64,000 nt of DNA from Vulcanisaeta moutnovskia 768-28 (GTDB lineage: Archaea > Thermoproteota > Thermoprotei > Thermoproteales > Thermocladiaceae), in assembly GCF_000190315.1 (NCBI RefSeq), contig NC_015151.1, forward strand, positions 1,798,001-1,862,000, written 5' to 3'. The position numbers and the translations under genes are program-made. Position 1 is the first letter of the stretch. Each line of letters starts with the position of its first letter. Shown piece after piece: positions 42,130 through 51,572 of this stretch. Under the pieces are notes generated by a model that was not told the DNA's origin, ran no database searches, and worked only from the letters and a program-made list of their open reading frames with translations.

Positions 42130-43807
42130 GTTAATCATCGGTCTACGCATCAAGAAGGAACTTGATGCTTGGGACCTAGTGCAAGTGCTCAATGGTTTGA
42201 GGATTACCGTAATAAAGGATGAGGTGAGCTCCATAATACTACATACGCCAACCCACATCCCATTGTTCACTGGTATACATAGAGATAGGATAGGGCATTT
42301 GCTTAATAAGTGGGTTGATTACGTGGAACCACTACCATCAGGAATAACACTTAGCGTAATCGACAATGTATCGATGAGTTTCTCGGAGGTTAAGGTCAAG
42401 GCAATACCAGAGGTTCAGGTATCCACACCCACTATAATAACAATGTGCAAGCTAGGCGATAACCAAGTGAGGTACTCATTATTCCTAAGAGGAAGTACCC
42501 ATGGAAAAACTGACATACTCTCATGCAATAATAAGGCATTTCTACCGCAGCTCAGGGATAACATAGACCTAGCCCTCAAACCGTCACCAAAGCCAGGGCA
42601 TATGTTCATGACAAAACACTATCCAATAGATATAGACCTCACGAGACACTTGATAGTGCTTGGCGCCACAGGCTCGGGAAAAACCACGCTCGTGAAATTA
42701 CTAATAAACAATGCCCTCCAAAAAGGCATGTTTAATAAGATCGTAATCTTCGATCCAACAGGTGAATACTCGCTATACTTAATGGGTCGCGGTTACGTGG
42801 CCATACCCGGCATAGACATAGCGGTTAATCCACTGACGCTACCACGGCATAGAGCTAGTGAACTACTTGCAATGGCCATTCAAGCGGCTGCGTTCCTGTA
42901 TGGCGAGAACGATAATGGCGGATTCTCATTCATTCAGTTAGAGGTTCTTGAAAAGGCCTTTGAGAGACTTGGCGATAGAAATACCCTGAGGGATCTATAC
43001 ATTGCGTTGAATGATCTTGAGCAAGAGTTGAGGAGGAATGATTATTTGAACGCGATCTCTGCAGTGAGGCGTAGGTTGAGGAAGGTGATGATAACTGCGC
43101 TCATGAGGAATGTGCTAAGCACGAGTGCTATTCAGTCCAGGTTATTAGTCATAAACATGGCGCCACTTTACTTCGTATCTCAGATTACCGCGATAATATT
43201 TACACTAACATTCCTCGAGGTGCTCAGTGGTATGCTCAATAATTCCCTCATTGTTATTGATGAAGCTCATAGAATTCTCAATAGGTATGTGGTTGGTGAG
43301 TCGATTATTGAGAGGTTGATTAGGGAGGGTAGACATGATAGCACTACGCTCGTTCTCGTGACTCAGAATCCACTTGATATTAAGAGGAATGTGCTTGACA
43401 TTGTCGGCCATTACGTGGTCTTTAAATTGAATGGTAAGTCTGCAGTTGAGGCTGCGGATTTGCTGGGTATTGATAAGGACATTGTTATTAAATTGAAGTC
43501 TCTCGAGTTTTATTACCATAGTAATGACATTACCGTTAAGGCATATATAATGGGTAATCCAGGGATTAACTACTTAGTTGCTTCAGGCATTATTTATAGG
43601 AGGTTGCTTGAGAACGTTAATGACCAGGATTATGTTAATTCCATGATTAAGAAATTTGGGCGTTCACTAAGTCCTGTATTGATTCCCCAAGTCATTGAGC
43701 TGGGCAGGAGGTTGGGTTATGATGTCAAATCCATTATTCAATTGGCGGCTAAGAAGGACCCCGAGTACTTCAGGCTGCTTTCTAGGGTGATTACTGGTGA
43801 GGAGTAA
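42089..43807 (+). CDS. HerA/FtsK-superfamily ATPase, first of a pair
   Basis: About 572 aa. N-terminal domain (1-170) precedes the ATPase: Walker A GATGSGKTT at residues 192-200, IVIFDPTGEYSLYLMG, Walker B IVIDEAHRIL near residue 391, and the RLIREGRHDSTTLVLVTQNP region with a sensor/arginine motif. HerA-family ATPases are hexameric DNA translocases in repair, packaging or DNA transfer. No TM segment is obvious. ATG 42089 has GAGGTGA at about 8 nt upstream. It overlaps the next ATPase gene by 11 nt. Confidence 0.8.
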   Translation: MSSSSLNLLKVSNKLIIGLRIKKELDAWDLVQVLNGLRITVIKDEVSSIILHTPTHIPLFTGIHRDRIGHLLNKWVDYVEPLPSGITLSVIDNVSMSFSEVKVKAIPEVQVSTPTIITMCKLGDNQVRYSLFLRGSTHGKTDILSCNNKAFLPQLRDNIDLALKPSPKPGHMFMTKHYPIDIDLTRHLIVLGATGSGKTTLVKLLINNALQKGMFNKIVIFDPTGEYSLYLMGRGYVAIPGIDIAVNPLTLPRHRASELLAMAIQAAAFLYGENDNGGFSFIQLEVLEKAFERLGDRNTLRDLYIALNDLEQELRRNDYLNAISAVRRRLRKVMITALMRNVLSTSAIQSRLLVINMAPLYFVSQITAIIFTLTFLEVLSGMLNNSLIVIDEAHRILNRYVVGESIIERLIREGRHDSTTLVLVTQNPLDIKRNVLDIVGHYVVFKLNGKSAVEAADLLGIDKDIVIKLKSLEFYYHSNDITVKAYIMGNPGINYLVASGIIYRRLLENVNDQDYVNSMIKKFGRSLSPVLIPQVIELGRRLGYDVKSIIQLAAKKDPEYFRLLSRVITGEE

Positions 43808-45905
43808 ATTAATAATCGTCATTATTGCCGCTGTTACTACTTACCTTATTGACCATAGGGTTTACCTGATTATTATTAACACGTTAATACCCCTCATCTT
43901 GATTAAGGACTTAGTTGGATTTAGGGAGCAGGTTAGGTTGTTTATTAATGATGGTGATCCCATCGAATCTGTGAGAATTAGTCTGGCGGGTATTATGGTG
44001 AATGGCAGGGAGTTGGTGGGTCTTAGGGTATTGGGTGTGACCTATACCTTTGATTCTGCGTTCGAGGAGGCACTGGCTAGGGCTCGTGCATTGATTCGCT
44101 TATTTTCAAAGTATAGGATTATCATTCTAGTGTCGTCGAGTGGTGATTACATTATTGGTATTGATAAGGATACTTATCAGGAATTATTTACTGAGCTTGA
44201 ACGATTAAATATTAAGGTTGTTAGAATTAATGGTTTTGAGTTGGCTAATGCTTTGAGGCTGCGTGTTAGGCGCAGGTCATTAGTTAGGCTTCCGCTCCTC
44301 CTCCTATTCATTCCGCTCCTAATTACAGTTTCGGCTTATGTATTTCTTATATTTCCCATATTGTATACTATTTACTCCATTGGTGATTTATCGAGGAGGA
44401 AATTTGTAATTAATGCAGAATTTAACAATGAGGTTGTTCGTGATCTAAGGGCTACGATGGTCATGGATAGTACGATGATCAAGGCTGAGGCATTAAGCTT
44501 TAGGAGCAGGATTTTCCATGCTCATGCAAGTATTTTACTAGTGATATCGAGTAATGATGAGTTAAGGGACTGGGTTAAGAGCACCGCTAGTAGGGTGTAC
44601 AGTAAATTCTTAATGCTTAGGCACGTTAGGTACTTCCTTAGTTATAAGGATTTTGAGGTTACATTGAGAAGGATTCAGCAGGGTGAGGATGTATACTCGC
44701 TCTATCTAGCTAGCACCGCTAGGTTTGACTCCTCATTTAAGTGGAGGTGGGTGCCATCATTGCCGATATCAAAGGTTCTTAATGCTAATTATAGCCGTGC
44801 ATGGTCCATGGAATTGAACCTAGCAACACTCACACCATTCTCACTTCAATTAATTAATGAGAAACGCGGTTTAGCCATAATTGGTAAGGACGTTAACGGT
44901 AGAGATATTTATTGGTCATTCAGTGGGTTGAGTCCTCACACCTTGATAATAGGACCGACTGGCGCGGGAAAGACCACATTGGCCATGAGTATTGCCTATC
45001 AGGTCAAGCGGAGGTTGGGGAGTAATGTTAGATTAATAATAATTGACCCTCATGGGCATGCTAACATCCTTAATAGGTTGATTAGTATAAGGATTATCGA
45101 TTTAGGTAAGAGCAGGGTTGTGACAAATGAATTATCTGCATTAATTGAATCAATACGAATGTCAAATCCACTGCTTTCAATAGGCACCGAAGGTGCATTA
45201 TTACGTATGGCAGGTATTGGTGGTGATGGAATTTCGAGCATTAATGAATTGCTGAAACGGCTTGAGGAATTGTCAAATAATATAATATTGAAGGAGGCAT
45301 ATTATAACCTGTATAATGCGTTGGCGCCCATTATCAATTATTACAATGACTTTGGTAGAAATATGTTACTTAATATACATGATCTGCTTAATGATGACAT
45401 TATTTTCATAATGAAATCAATATTGAGCGATGAATTATTGAGGTATTTAACAATGCTCATACTACTTTCAGTTACTAGAAGAGCGGTTTCTGAATGCCGT
45501 AATCCACCATGCCCATTGAAATACTTAGTAATTATTGATGAGGCTCATAATGTGCTTAAGTTACCGAGTGAATATAGGGTGCTTGGTGTTGATGATCCTG
45601 TGGAGAGGATGTTTAGGGAGTTGAGGAAATTCGGTGTAGCGTTATTCGCATTGATGCAGCCGCCACTCAATGTCCTTAATGAGGGTATTTTAGGGAATGT
45701 AGGTACTACAGTTATTCTATCAGGGAACTCGCAATACGTTTCTCATGTAGCGTCAAGTATTAATGGCATGGACAATGATGACACACTATGGTTATTGAGT
45801 GGGCAATATAGGGCTTTAGTTTTGCACCAGGGTGAGCCTAGGTCTATTAGGGTGTCTCAGCTTTATGTTCCTAGGGAATTAATAATGAAGAAAACTAATG
45901 AGTAA
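43797..45905 (+). CDS. Membrane-anchored HerA/FtsK-superfamily ATPase, second of a pair
   Basis: 702 aa. Hydrophobic segments at about 4-40 and a longer stretch at about 162-195 (LVRLPLLLLFIPLLITVSAY) indicate membrane anchoring. The cytosolic ATPase has Walker A IIGPTGAGKTTLAMS at 386-394, LIIIDPHGHANILN, and Walker B YLVIIDEAHNVL near residue 581, followed by FRELRKFGVALFALMQPP. This build resembles VirB4/CedB-type DNA-transfer ATPases of Crenarchaea, but no import pore or pilin gene is adjacent. Start is GTG 43797, 11 nt inside the previous gene, so translation is coupled. Confidence 0.75.
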   Translation: MRSKLIIVIIAAVTTYLIDHRVYLIIINTLIPLILIKDLVGFREQVRLFINDGDPIESVRISLAGIMVNGRELVGLRVLGVTYTFDSAFEEALARARALIRLFSKYRIIILVSSSGDYIIGIDKDTYQELFTELERLNIKVVRINGFELANALRLRVRRRSLVRLPLLLLFIPLLITVSAYVFLIFPILYTIYSIGDLSRRKFVINAEFNNEVVRDLRATMVMDSTMIKAEALSFRSRIFHAHASILLVISSNDELRDWVKSTASRVYSKFLMLRHVRYFLSYKDFEVTLRRIQQGEDVYSLYLASTARFDSSFKWRWVPSLPISKVLNANYSRAWSMELNLATLTPFSLQLINEKRGLAIIGKDVNGRDIYWSFSGLSPHTLIIGPTGAGKTTLAMSIAYQVKRRLGSNVRLIIIDPHGHANILNRLISIRIIDLGKSRVVTNELSALIESIRMSNPLLSIGTEGALLRMAGIGGDGISSINELLKRLEELSNNIILKEAYYNLYNALAPIINYYNDFGRNMLLNIHDLLNDDIIFIMKSILSDELLRYLTMLILLSVTRRAVSECRNPPCPLKYLVIIDEAHNVLKLPSEYRVLGVDDPVERMFRELRKFGVALFALMQPPLNVLNEGILGNVGTTVILSGNSQYVSHVASSINGMDNDDTLWLLSGQYRALVLHQGEPRSIRVSQLYVPRELIMKKTNE

Positions 45906-45935
45906 TTTTGAGGGGGAGTACGTAGTGGGTAATAT

Positions 45936-46376
45936 TCAACTCATTTCATCACCATTAAGTTCATTATTGTCATTATTGTTTAAGTAATATGACCGATCAG
46001 ATACAAAAACCTCAACCTTTTTAGCATTTAAGTTCTTGGCTATATGTTCAAAGGCGGCCATTGGATTTGTATGATTACCACAGGTGTATACGTCAACCGT
46101 TGCATAGGCATGCTCAGGCCAGGTATGGATTGATATATGGCTCTCGGCAACAATGGCGACTACGGAAATTCCACCATTAACCCCAAATTTATAATAAAAT
46201 GTTGATACTACTAATGCACCTGCAATATCTGCAGCCTCTCTAACGATTTTTAGTAAATACATCTCATCCTTAAGTAATTCTCTATTGCAGCCATATAGAT
46301 TTCCATATACGTGTACTCCATACACCAATGCATTCCTTTCCCTACCCCCCAACTCTATTAAGGTTTGGGCTGTCAT
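45936..46376 (-). CDS. speD: S-adenosylmethionine decarboxylase-type proenzyme (SpeD/ArgDC family)
   Basis: 146 aa pyruvoyl enzyme precursor. The self-cleavage site is the Glu-Ser of ESHISIHTWPE, where Ser becomes the pyruvoyl group, followed by ATVDVYTCGNH with the conserved catalytic Cys. In Crenarchaea this family includes both AdoMet decarboxylase and arginine decarboxylase, so the substrate cannot be decided by eye. Start ATG 46376 has a GGGGGAG stretch directly upstream; TATA-like TTTATATAGG lies about 50 nt upstream, so a 20-nt leader is likely. Confidence 0.88.
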   Translation of the reverse strand: MTAQTLIELGGRERNALVYGVHVYGNLYGCNRELLKDEMYLLKIVREAADIAGALVVSTFYYKFGVNGGISVVAIVAESHISIHTWPEHAYATVDVYTCGNHTNPMAAFEHIAKNLNAKKVEVFVSDRSYYLNNNDNNELNGDEMS

Positions 46377-46544
46377 CTCCCCCTATATTGAACGTTTTTT
46401 GAATAAAGCGTACCCAACCCCTATATAAACATATCCCCCTAAAAGTCAATGGTATTATCAGTGAAATTCGTGATACATTATGTTCTCACGGCCTACTCTA
46501 TTGGGGATAAGTGTTAAATACTTCAAGTGTAATTTATTTGCTGA

Positions 46545-47159
46545 ATGGAAGAGCTTAATTATTTTAAGAATGCGTATGTAGAAATTGGAAATTTTATTCT
46601 GAATGCCCTTAATGCCATTAATATTAAGGATGTCGAGTCCTTCATAAACGCCCTAATAAATGTTTATAAGAATGATAGGAAGGTGCTCGTCGTCGGCGCT
46701 GGTAGATCAGGTCTTGTGGGTAGGGCATTCGCAATGAGGCTCATGCACCTGGGTTTTAGGTCCTACGTACTTGGTGAGACCATAACACCCAGTGTTGGCG
46801 AGGGTGATCTCGTGGTTGCTATTTCAGGTAGTGGTACGACGACGATGGTTGTAGCCGCAGCTGAAGCAGCTAAGAGAATGAAGGCCATGATTATTGCAAT
46901 AACGAGTTATAGAGACTCACCACTGGCTAGTTATGCAGATTTAGTTGTTCAGGTGCCCGGTAGGACGAAGGTAGCCAAGATGGATGATTACTTCGCTAGG
47001 CAAATACTTGGTCTTCATGAACCACTGGCGCCCTTGGGAACGTTATTTGAGGACACAACCATGGTTCTCTTAGATGCAGTAATCGCAGAGTTAATGTATA
47101 GGCTTAAAAAGACGGAGGATGAGATAAGGATGAGACATGCAAATATTGAGGTACCCTAA
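46545..47159 (+). CDS. hxlB: 6-phospho-3-hexuloisomerase
   Basis: 204 aa SIS-domain protein. Landmarks are [40 protein letters not shown], and [20 protein letters not shown], matching archaeal PHI, which isomerises 3-hexulose-6-phosphate to fructose-6-phosphate in the (reverse) ribulose monophosphate pathway. No hexulose-phosphate synthase gene is adjacent. ATG 46545. In Thermoproteales the enzyme serves pentose supply when the oxidative pathway is absent (known for archaea in general). Confidence 0.88.
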   Translation: MEELNYFKNAYVEIGNFILNALNAINIKDVESFINALINVYKNDRKVLVVGAGRSGLVGRAFAMRLMHLGFRSYVLGETITPSVGEGDLVVAISGSGTTTMVVAAAEAAKRMKAMIIAITSYRDSPLASYADLVVQVPGRTKVAKMDDYFARQILGLHEPLAPLGTLFEDTTMVLLDAVIAELMYRLKKTEDEIRMRHANIEVP

Positions 47160-47186
47160 AATTATTAATTATTATATTCTTCTTTA

Positions 47187-48320
47187 TTATCTTGACTCCT
47201 CCTCGCTTTCCATAGCCCTAATACCAACATTTACCAAGCGCTTAAATACTCTATCAATCAGTCTAACATAAACTCCCTTCTGGCCAACGAAGGCTCCGAA
47301 GGCATTTCTCCTAACAATAATCATGAGTTCAGGACCTGCAAAATCAACATCGACAATGTGCTTACCAATCCAGCCAACCGGGTGCAATGCCCTAATCCAC
47401 TCCCTGAAGTTAAGGTTCATCTCCACGGTCCTAACCCTCAGGTTGCTCTCACCCTCAATCGCCTTAATCCTCTCACCACCCTTACCAACCACCCTACCAA
47501 GGTGACCCTCCTTAGCTATTATTAATGCGTCAGGTACGTTCTCACTCTTAATGCCGAGATTTTCCTTATCCTGCTTGAACTCGATAACAGTAACCACATC
47601 AGCATCAGGTGCATGAACTCTTATTAAGTCAAGTATTTGTCTCTCCACATTGCTTAACTCCCTCCTTCTCATCCTTAACTCAAAGGACACCTTAACACCC
47701 CTCTTCGCGCCTGGTCTAACTATGTCCTTGAGTCCAAGGTCGATGACAACGGCATTTTCTTCATTAAGAAGTACCTCCCTAAGTAATGTCGCGCCGTCCT
47801 TATCAACACCAAGTGGTCTCTGAAGTACTGGGTCACCCGCAATTATCAATCGTGAATTCCTACCAATCCTCATGAGAATCTCAGCCGCGTTCTCAGGCTG
47901 GGTGCTTTGGGCATCATCTAGGAATATTAATGAATCATCAAAAGTCCTACCCCTTAGGTAGGATACATCAGTGACCATAACCCTACCATCCTGGAGAAGC
48001 TTTGTTATCTCCTCCCTATCCATTAAACCCTCGAGAATGTCCTCAAGATAAGTCGAGGCAATTCTGTAGTATAGATCACCGAGTTCCTCAGGCGTTAATG
48101 ACCTGCCCGTACTCACATCAACCACGGGCCTAGCAATTATAAATCGCTTATAGGTCCCTGCAAGTACTGAGGATATGCCATACACACATGATATTAGGCT
48201 CTTGCCAGTACCTGTTGGTCCAAAAACACCCACTATCTCGTTCCTCGAGTCCTTGAGTGCGTTCAGGAACCTCTCTTGCCCAATACTCATGGGCTTAATC
48301 TTATCTAGTAATGATGACAT
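47187..48320 (-). CDS. PhoH-like ATPase with KH RNA-binding domain
   Basis: 377 aa. The N-terminal PhoH-like ATPase has Walker A VGVFGPTGTGKSLISC near residue 34, LIFLDDAQSTQPENAAE (Walker B) and SRLIIAGDPVLQRP. The C-terminal half includes a KH-like GHLGRVVGKGGERIKAIEGE with the GxxG loop, and a second related motif NAFGAFVGQKGVYVR. Possibly an RNA-dependent helicase or translocase. Start ATG 48320. Divergent from the hxlB gene region and close to the LOG-family gene. Confidence 0.87.
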   Translation of the reverse strand: MSSLLDKIKPMSIGQERFLNALKDSRNEIVGVFGPTGTGKSLISCVYGISSVLAGTYKRFIIARPVVDVSTGRSLTPEELGDLYYRIASTYLEDILEGLMDREEITKLLQDGRVMVTDVSYLRGRTFDDSLIFLDDAQSTQPENAAEILMRIGRNSRLIIAGDPVLQRPLGVDKDGATLLREVLLNEENAVVIDLGLKDIVRPGAKRGVKVSFELRMRRRELSNVERQILDLIRVHAPDADVVTVIEFKQDKENLGIKSENVPDALIIAKEGHLGRVVGKGGERIKAIEGESNLRVRTVEMNLNFREWIRALHPVGWIGKHIVDVDFAGPELMIIVRRNAFGAFVGQKGVYVRLIDRVFKRLVNVGIRAMESEEESR

Positions 48321-48363
48321 CGTATCATGATTAATTAATGGGTTTTTAAATCCTTACTTGTGG

Positions 48364-48897
48364 CTAACCAAACGCCGCCTTCACAGGCGTAATCCTCTCA
48401 CGGCAAATCTCCCTGGCGAGCTTGACTGGGTCGTCAAAGTACCTAATCCTAATAACTTTCCTCTCATCGATATACTCAGGAAATGCCTTAGGCAGGTTAT
48501 CACTGCTTAAGTTTGTTCCCGTTAAAACATATGCAGGCTTACCCATTGCATAGGCAAGTAATACCTCAATAATTGTGCCAGCGCCTCCACCCAACGCCAC
48601 AAGAGCATCGCTGGACCTAACCATTATGACAGACCTACACCTAAACTCGCACCCACTGTCAATCCTAATGGCATCACTTGGTAACTCAACATCATGTCTC
48701 TCCAGGGGAAGTATAACAACGACTTTGAAGCTCAACTTCAATGCTTCATCGACTATGGACTTCATGAATCCCCAATAGCCACCAAGTAATAATGTGATTG
48801 ATGGGCATTGGGAATGGAGTTCCTTGAGGAATTCCCTAGCCATGGCTTCATTTTTCGGATCCACAGGGCTAGAATGAGCTGCTATGGCTATCTGCAT
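48364..48897 (-). CDS. LOG-family (TIGR00725-like) Rossmann protein
   Basis: 177 aa. Features are IAIAAHSSPVDPKNEAMARE at the N-terminus, and the nucleotide-binding GGGAGTIIEVLLAYAMGKPA, i.e. the GGG-(x)-GT-x2-E pattern of LOG/YvdD-like phosphoribohydrolases. In this subgroup the substrate is unknown. The family acts on nucleoside-monophosphate or signalling nucleotides. Start ATG 48897 gives the standard first strand. Confidence 0.8.
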   Translation of the reverse strand: MQIAIAAHSSPVDPKNEAMAREFLKELHSQCPSITLLLGGYWGFMKSIVDEALKLSFKVVVILPLERHDVELPSDAIRIDSGCEFRCRSVIMVRSSDALVALGGGAGTIIEVLLAYAMGKPAYVLTGTNLSSDNLPKAFPEYIDERKVIRIRYFDDPVKLAREICRERITPVKAAFG

Positions 48898-48936
48898 TAT
48901 GACTACGTTGGACTAGTACTTATAATATTTAATCCC

Positions 48937-49989
48937 TCATCGGCTACTTAGTACTTCCTTGAGCATCGGTATTATGTAATTATCAATTATGTAATTAATA
49001 ACATCCCTACAACCATTACAGTTAATAGTTGATACTCTAAATACGGGTATTGAATTATCAATAAGGGCTACATTACTCAATGCCGTGCCTACCTCGCTTT
49101 CCATTGCTATATCAATCTTATTTATAAGTACAAGCGTTGGCGCATTGAAATTGTCTTTAATCTCTCTCAACAGGTTTACTTGCTCTATTAGTGAATAGCC
49201 ACTATGATTTGTTGGGTCTACTATGAAGACTATGACTCTTGCCAAGTACTTAAGTGCCAGTATTGCCTGAAGTTCGATCCTATTACGTTCACTTAACGAC
49301 CTATCAAGGAGTCCGGGTGTATCTATTACCTGAACCTTCACATCGTTGAGTACCGTGAAGTGACCAACATGTAACTCCTTAGTAGTGAATGGATACTCAG
49401 CAACCTTAGGCTTACCACTACTCACACACCTAACGAAGCTACTCTTCCCAACATTAGGCATGCCAGACACAACTATTGTGAATAGATTTGGGTCTATGTT
49501 TGGTAGTTTATCGAGTTTTGTTGCTGTGTTCTTTAGGAAATCAAGTTCCGGCTTCAAATCCATGAGTAGGTTCCTTATCCTGGCTAAGAAGTTCCTCCTC
49601 GCCCTGGTTATGTCATTACTCGTCGTTGCTGATTTAATGGATAAGACAGTATCCTTATAAATTGATGAGAGGGCTTTCGTGGCATGACCAACCTTTGCCA
49701 GGGAGTGCTTATACATGGTCCTATCAATCATTAACTCAATCAACTCCCTATAGAATGGATGCAGGGAGTCTAGGAAGGGCATTCCAAGGGCCACATCACG
49801 AAAGGCATCGCTTAAGTACCTCCTAACTTCCCTAACCCTCCTCAACTCAAGCCTCCTCAACCTATCAATGCCAGGTTCAACACTCGGATTCCTAGTCTGA
49901 AGGCTAAAGTAAACACCAATCACGGCATTCCACAACTCCTCACTGGTCGGTACATGAGGTACCTTAATCACGTTAATGACCAGCATCAT
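48937..49989 (-). CDS. NOG1-type GTPase
   Basis: About 350 aa. The N-terminal helical bundle (residues 1-160) is the Nog1 domain. The GTPase domain has G1 VVSGMPNVGKSSFVR, G3 VQVIDTPGLLDR, and G4 LVLINKIDIA, with NCNGCRDVINYIID at the C-terminus. Nog1 proteins assist large-subunit ribosome assembly. TTG 49995 precedes; ATG 49989 with a TATA-like TTTATTAA about 24 nt upstream is preferred. Confidence 0.88.
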   Translation of the reverse strand: MMLVINVIKVPHVPTSEELWNAVIGVYFSLQTRNPSVEPGIDRLRRLELRRVREVRRYLSDAFRDVALGMPFLDSLHPFYRELIELMIDRTMYKHSLAKVGHATKALSSIYKDTVLSIKSATTSNDITRARRNFLARIRNLLMDLKPELDFLKNTATKLDKLPNIDPNLFTIVVSGMPNVGKSSFVRCVSSGKPKVAEYPFTTKELHVGHFTVLNDVKVQVIDTPGLLDRSLSERNRIELQAILALKYLARVIVFIVDPTNHSGYSLIEQVNLLREIKDNFNAPTLVLINKIDIAMESEVGTALSNVALIDNSIPVFRVSTINCNGCRDVINYIIDNYIIPMLKEVLSSR

Positions 49990-50081
49990 TACCAAGGTCC
50001 CCTTAATAAACGTTTAACCAAATAATATACATAACCTAAATAGCCACAGTAATTAATAGGCGATAATAATTAGTTAATGAG

Positions 50082-50651
50082 ATGAGCATTAGCAAATTGA
50101 GCGTTGCAGGGCTCCTAATATTCATTGGCGTGGCTGAATTCCTACTACTAATGCTCATTGCAGAGGCGCTTTACCCAGGATACTCCGTCTCCCGGAATTA
50201 CATTAGCGACTTGGGTGTTGGGTCGACGGCAGTTATATTCAACTCCTCAATAATAATCATGGGCCTCCTACTAATAATTGCTGCAGTCCTCGCATGGGGA
50301 CTCAGCAGGATCTTCGCAATAACAATAGCCCTAACGGGCATTGGTGCAATGGGCGTTGGCATATTCCCAGAGACCATACATCCATTCCACCTAATCTTCG
50401 CATTAATAGCCTTCCTATTCGCATCAATATCGTCATACCCAACAATAAGGATATCGAGAAGTCCAGGCAGGGTACTATGGCCAATACTGGGTACCGTGGG
50501 CCTAATCGCCCTAATACTATACATACTGAATATGTACCTGGGCCTAGGTCCCGGTGGGATGGAAAGAATGATAGTATACCCAAACCTAATCTGGGCCTTA
50601 GCATTCGCGGCAGAACTAATGAACTACCCATCACAAAGATCTAAACCCTAA
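50082..50651 (+). CDS. DUF998-like integral membrane protein
   Basis: 189 aa with about six hydrophobic segments. Landmarks are the N-terminal GVAEFLLLMLIAEALYPGYS, VSRNYISDLGVGSTAVIFNS, and GVGIFPETIHPFHLIFALIA, all characteristic of DUF998 proteins of unknown function. Start ATG 50082. The tRNA-Thr gene follows 40 nt downstream on the same strand. Confidence 0.8.
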   Translation: MSISKLSVAGLLIFIGVAEFLLLMLIAEALYPGYSVSRNYISDLGVGSTAVIFNSSIIIMGLLLIIAAVLAWGLSRIFAITIALTGIGAMGVGIFPETIHPFHLIFALIAFLFASISSYPTIRISRSPGRVLWPILGTVGLIALILYILNMYLGLGPGGMERMIVYPNLIWALAFAAELMNYPSQRSKP

Positions 50652-50691
50652 CAACCGAAAAAACTTAAATCCCCAATAAAAACACAAACTC

Positions 50692-50781
50692 GCCCCGGTA
50701 GCTCAGCCTGGTAGAGCGCTCGCTTGGTATGTTAACCCAAATAGCGAGAGGTCCCGGGTTCGAATCCCGGCCGGGGCTCCA
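50692..50781 (+). tRNA. tRNA-Thr(GGT) with a 13-nt intron, CCA encoded
   Basis: Acceptor GCCCCGG pairs with CCGGGGC; discriminator T, then CCA. D arm AGCTCAGCCTGGTAGAGC; anticodon stem CTCGC/GCGAG; T arm CCGGG-TTCGAAT-CCCGG. Between the anticodon stems lie 20 nt, of which TGTTAACCCAAAT (about 50733-50745) is the intron at 37/38. Loop after splicing is TTGGTAA with anticodon GGT. A TTGG/CCAA helix with TAT and ATA bulges gives a clean bulge-helix-bulge. Confidence 0.93.
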
Positions 50782-51245
50782 TTTAAGGCATTTGTTCTTC
50801 ATTTGATTTTGTGGCCTGGGTGGAGTTACTGACTGTTTAATTAGTTATCATTAGTTATCAATTACAGTAACATGTATTATCACTAAATTAACTTTTTAAT
50901 TGATATGGTGTTAACCCAACTCAACTTAGTTATGACTTAGCTTCAATAGGTGTTAATGAATTTAGCTTAGTTAATGGGTTAAACTCCAGCATTGTGGTGG
51001 GCCCATTTCTATGGACGCTCATTGGGTTGGCAATTACAGTTCCCATAAATAATACCAAGGGTTACTTGGTTTGTAACCCTGGTTAGTGTGTCTGGGATTT
51101 TCAATATCCCAACCTTTGGCTTCGTGGTTAATGTATCGGGTTATTACGATCATGCATTGAGTTGCAAGTCATGACTGCTTCTCGGCTGGTTTTCTCTTTC
51201 TATTAAACATTAATTTTTTATACTTCCCTGGGGTTTGGTTTTGTA
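50782..51245. other. Gap after tRNA-Thr with a decayed surface-protein gene
   Basis: AT-rich 460-nt stretch. Besides the relic reading frame (separate entry) it contains the promoter of the AbrB-like gene (about 51205-51225, TTTTTTATACTT). No RNA gene was found. Confidence 0.4.
50904..51174 (+). pseudogene. Relic of a secreted or surface protein gene
   Basis: Open frame without a start: YGVNPTQLSYDLASIGVNEF, SLVNGLNSSIVVGPFLWTLI, GLAITVPINNTKGYLVCNPG, then TAG 51084-51086. A shifted frame continues VSGIFNIPTFGFVVNVSGYY DHAL-like to TGA 51172-51174. Thr/Asn-rich, with sequons, as in archaeal surface proteins. No family recognised; low confidence. Confidence 0.35.
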
Positions 51246-51572
51246 ATGGATGGTCAAGAATTGAGGCAGAGGCGTGGTGCGCCAGGTTATAGGGTTACTA
51301 AGTTACCATATAGGGTTAGGGTTTACCTGAATAACCAGGTCTTGATACCAGCGAATTTAGTTAGGGTTTTAGGTATTTCTGGGCTTAAGTATGCGGTCAT
51401 TACTGTCTCATACAATGGGATCCTAATTACTGTTAAGGGCGTTAAGTTACTGAGGACTAGGCACACGGACTCTAGGCAGTTTACTATTCCTAGGGAGGTT
51501 AGGGAGGCCTACGGGATTAGACCTGGCGATGAAATCGAGATAATAGACATAAAGCCCTTCAGACTCTCCTAA
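51246..51572 (+). CDS. AbrB/SpoVT-type DNA-binding protein, two-copy fold
   Basis: 108 aa. The C-terminal half, SRQFTIPREVREAYGIRPGD then EIEIIDI, is a classical AbrB swapped-hairpin. The N-terminal half (YRVRVYLNNQVLIPANLVRV and LGISGLKYAVITVSYNGILI) has a similar strand pattern, so one chain may hold two repeats. Such proteins are antitoxins or regulators. ATG 51246; a TATA-like TTTTTTATACTT sits upstream. It is convergent with the DUF2079 gene with a 4-nt overlap. Confidence 0.7.
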   Translation: MDGQELRQRRGAPGYRVTKLPYRVRVYLNNQVLIPANLVRVLGISGLKYAVITVSYNGILITVKGVKLLRTRHTDSRQFTIPREVREAYGIRPGDEIEIIDIKPFRLS

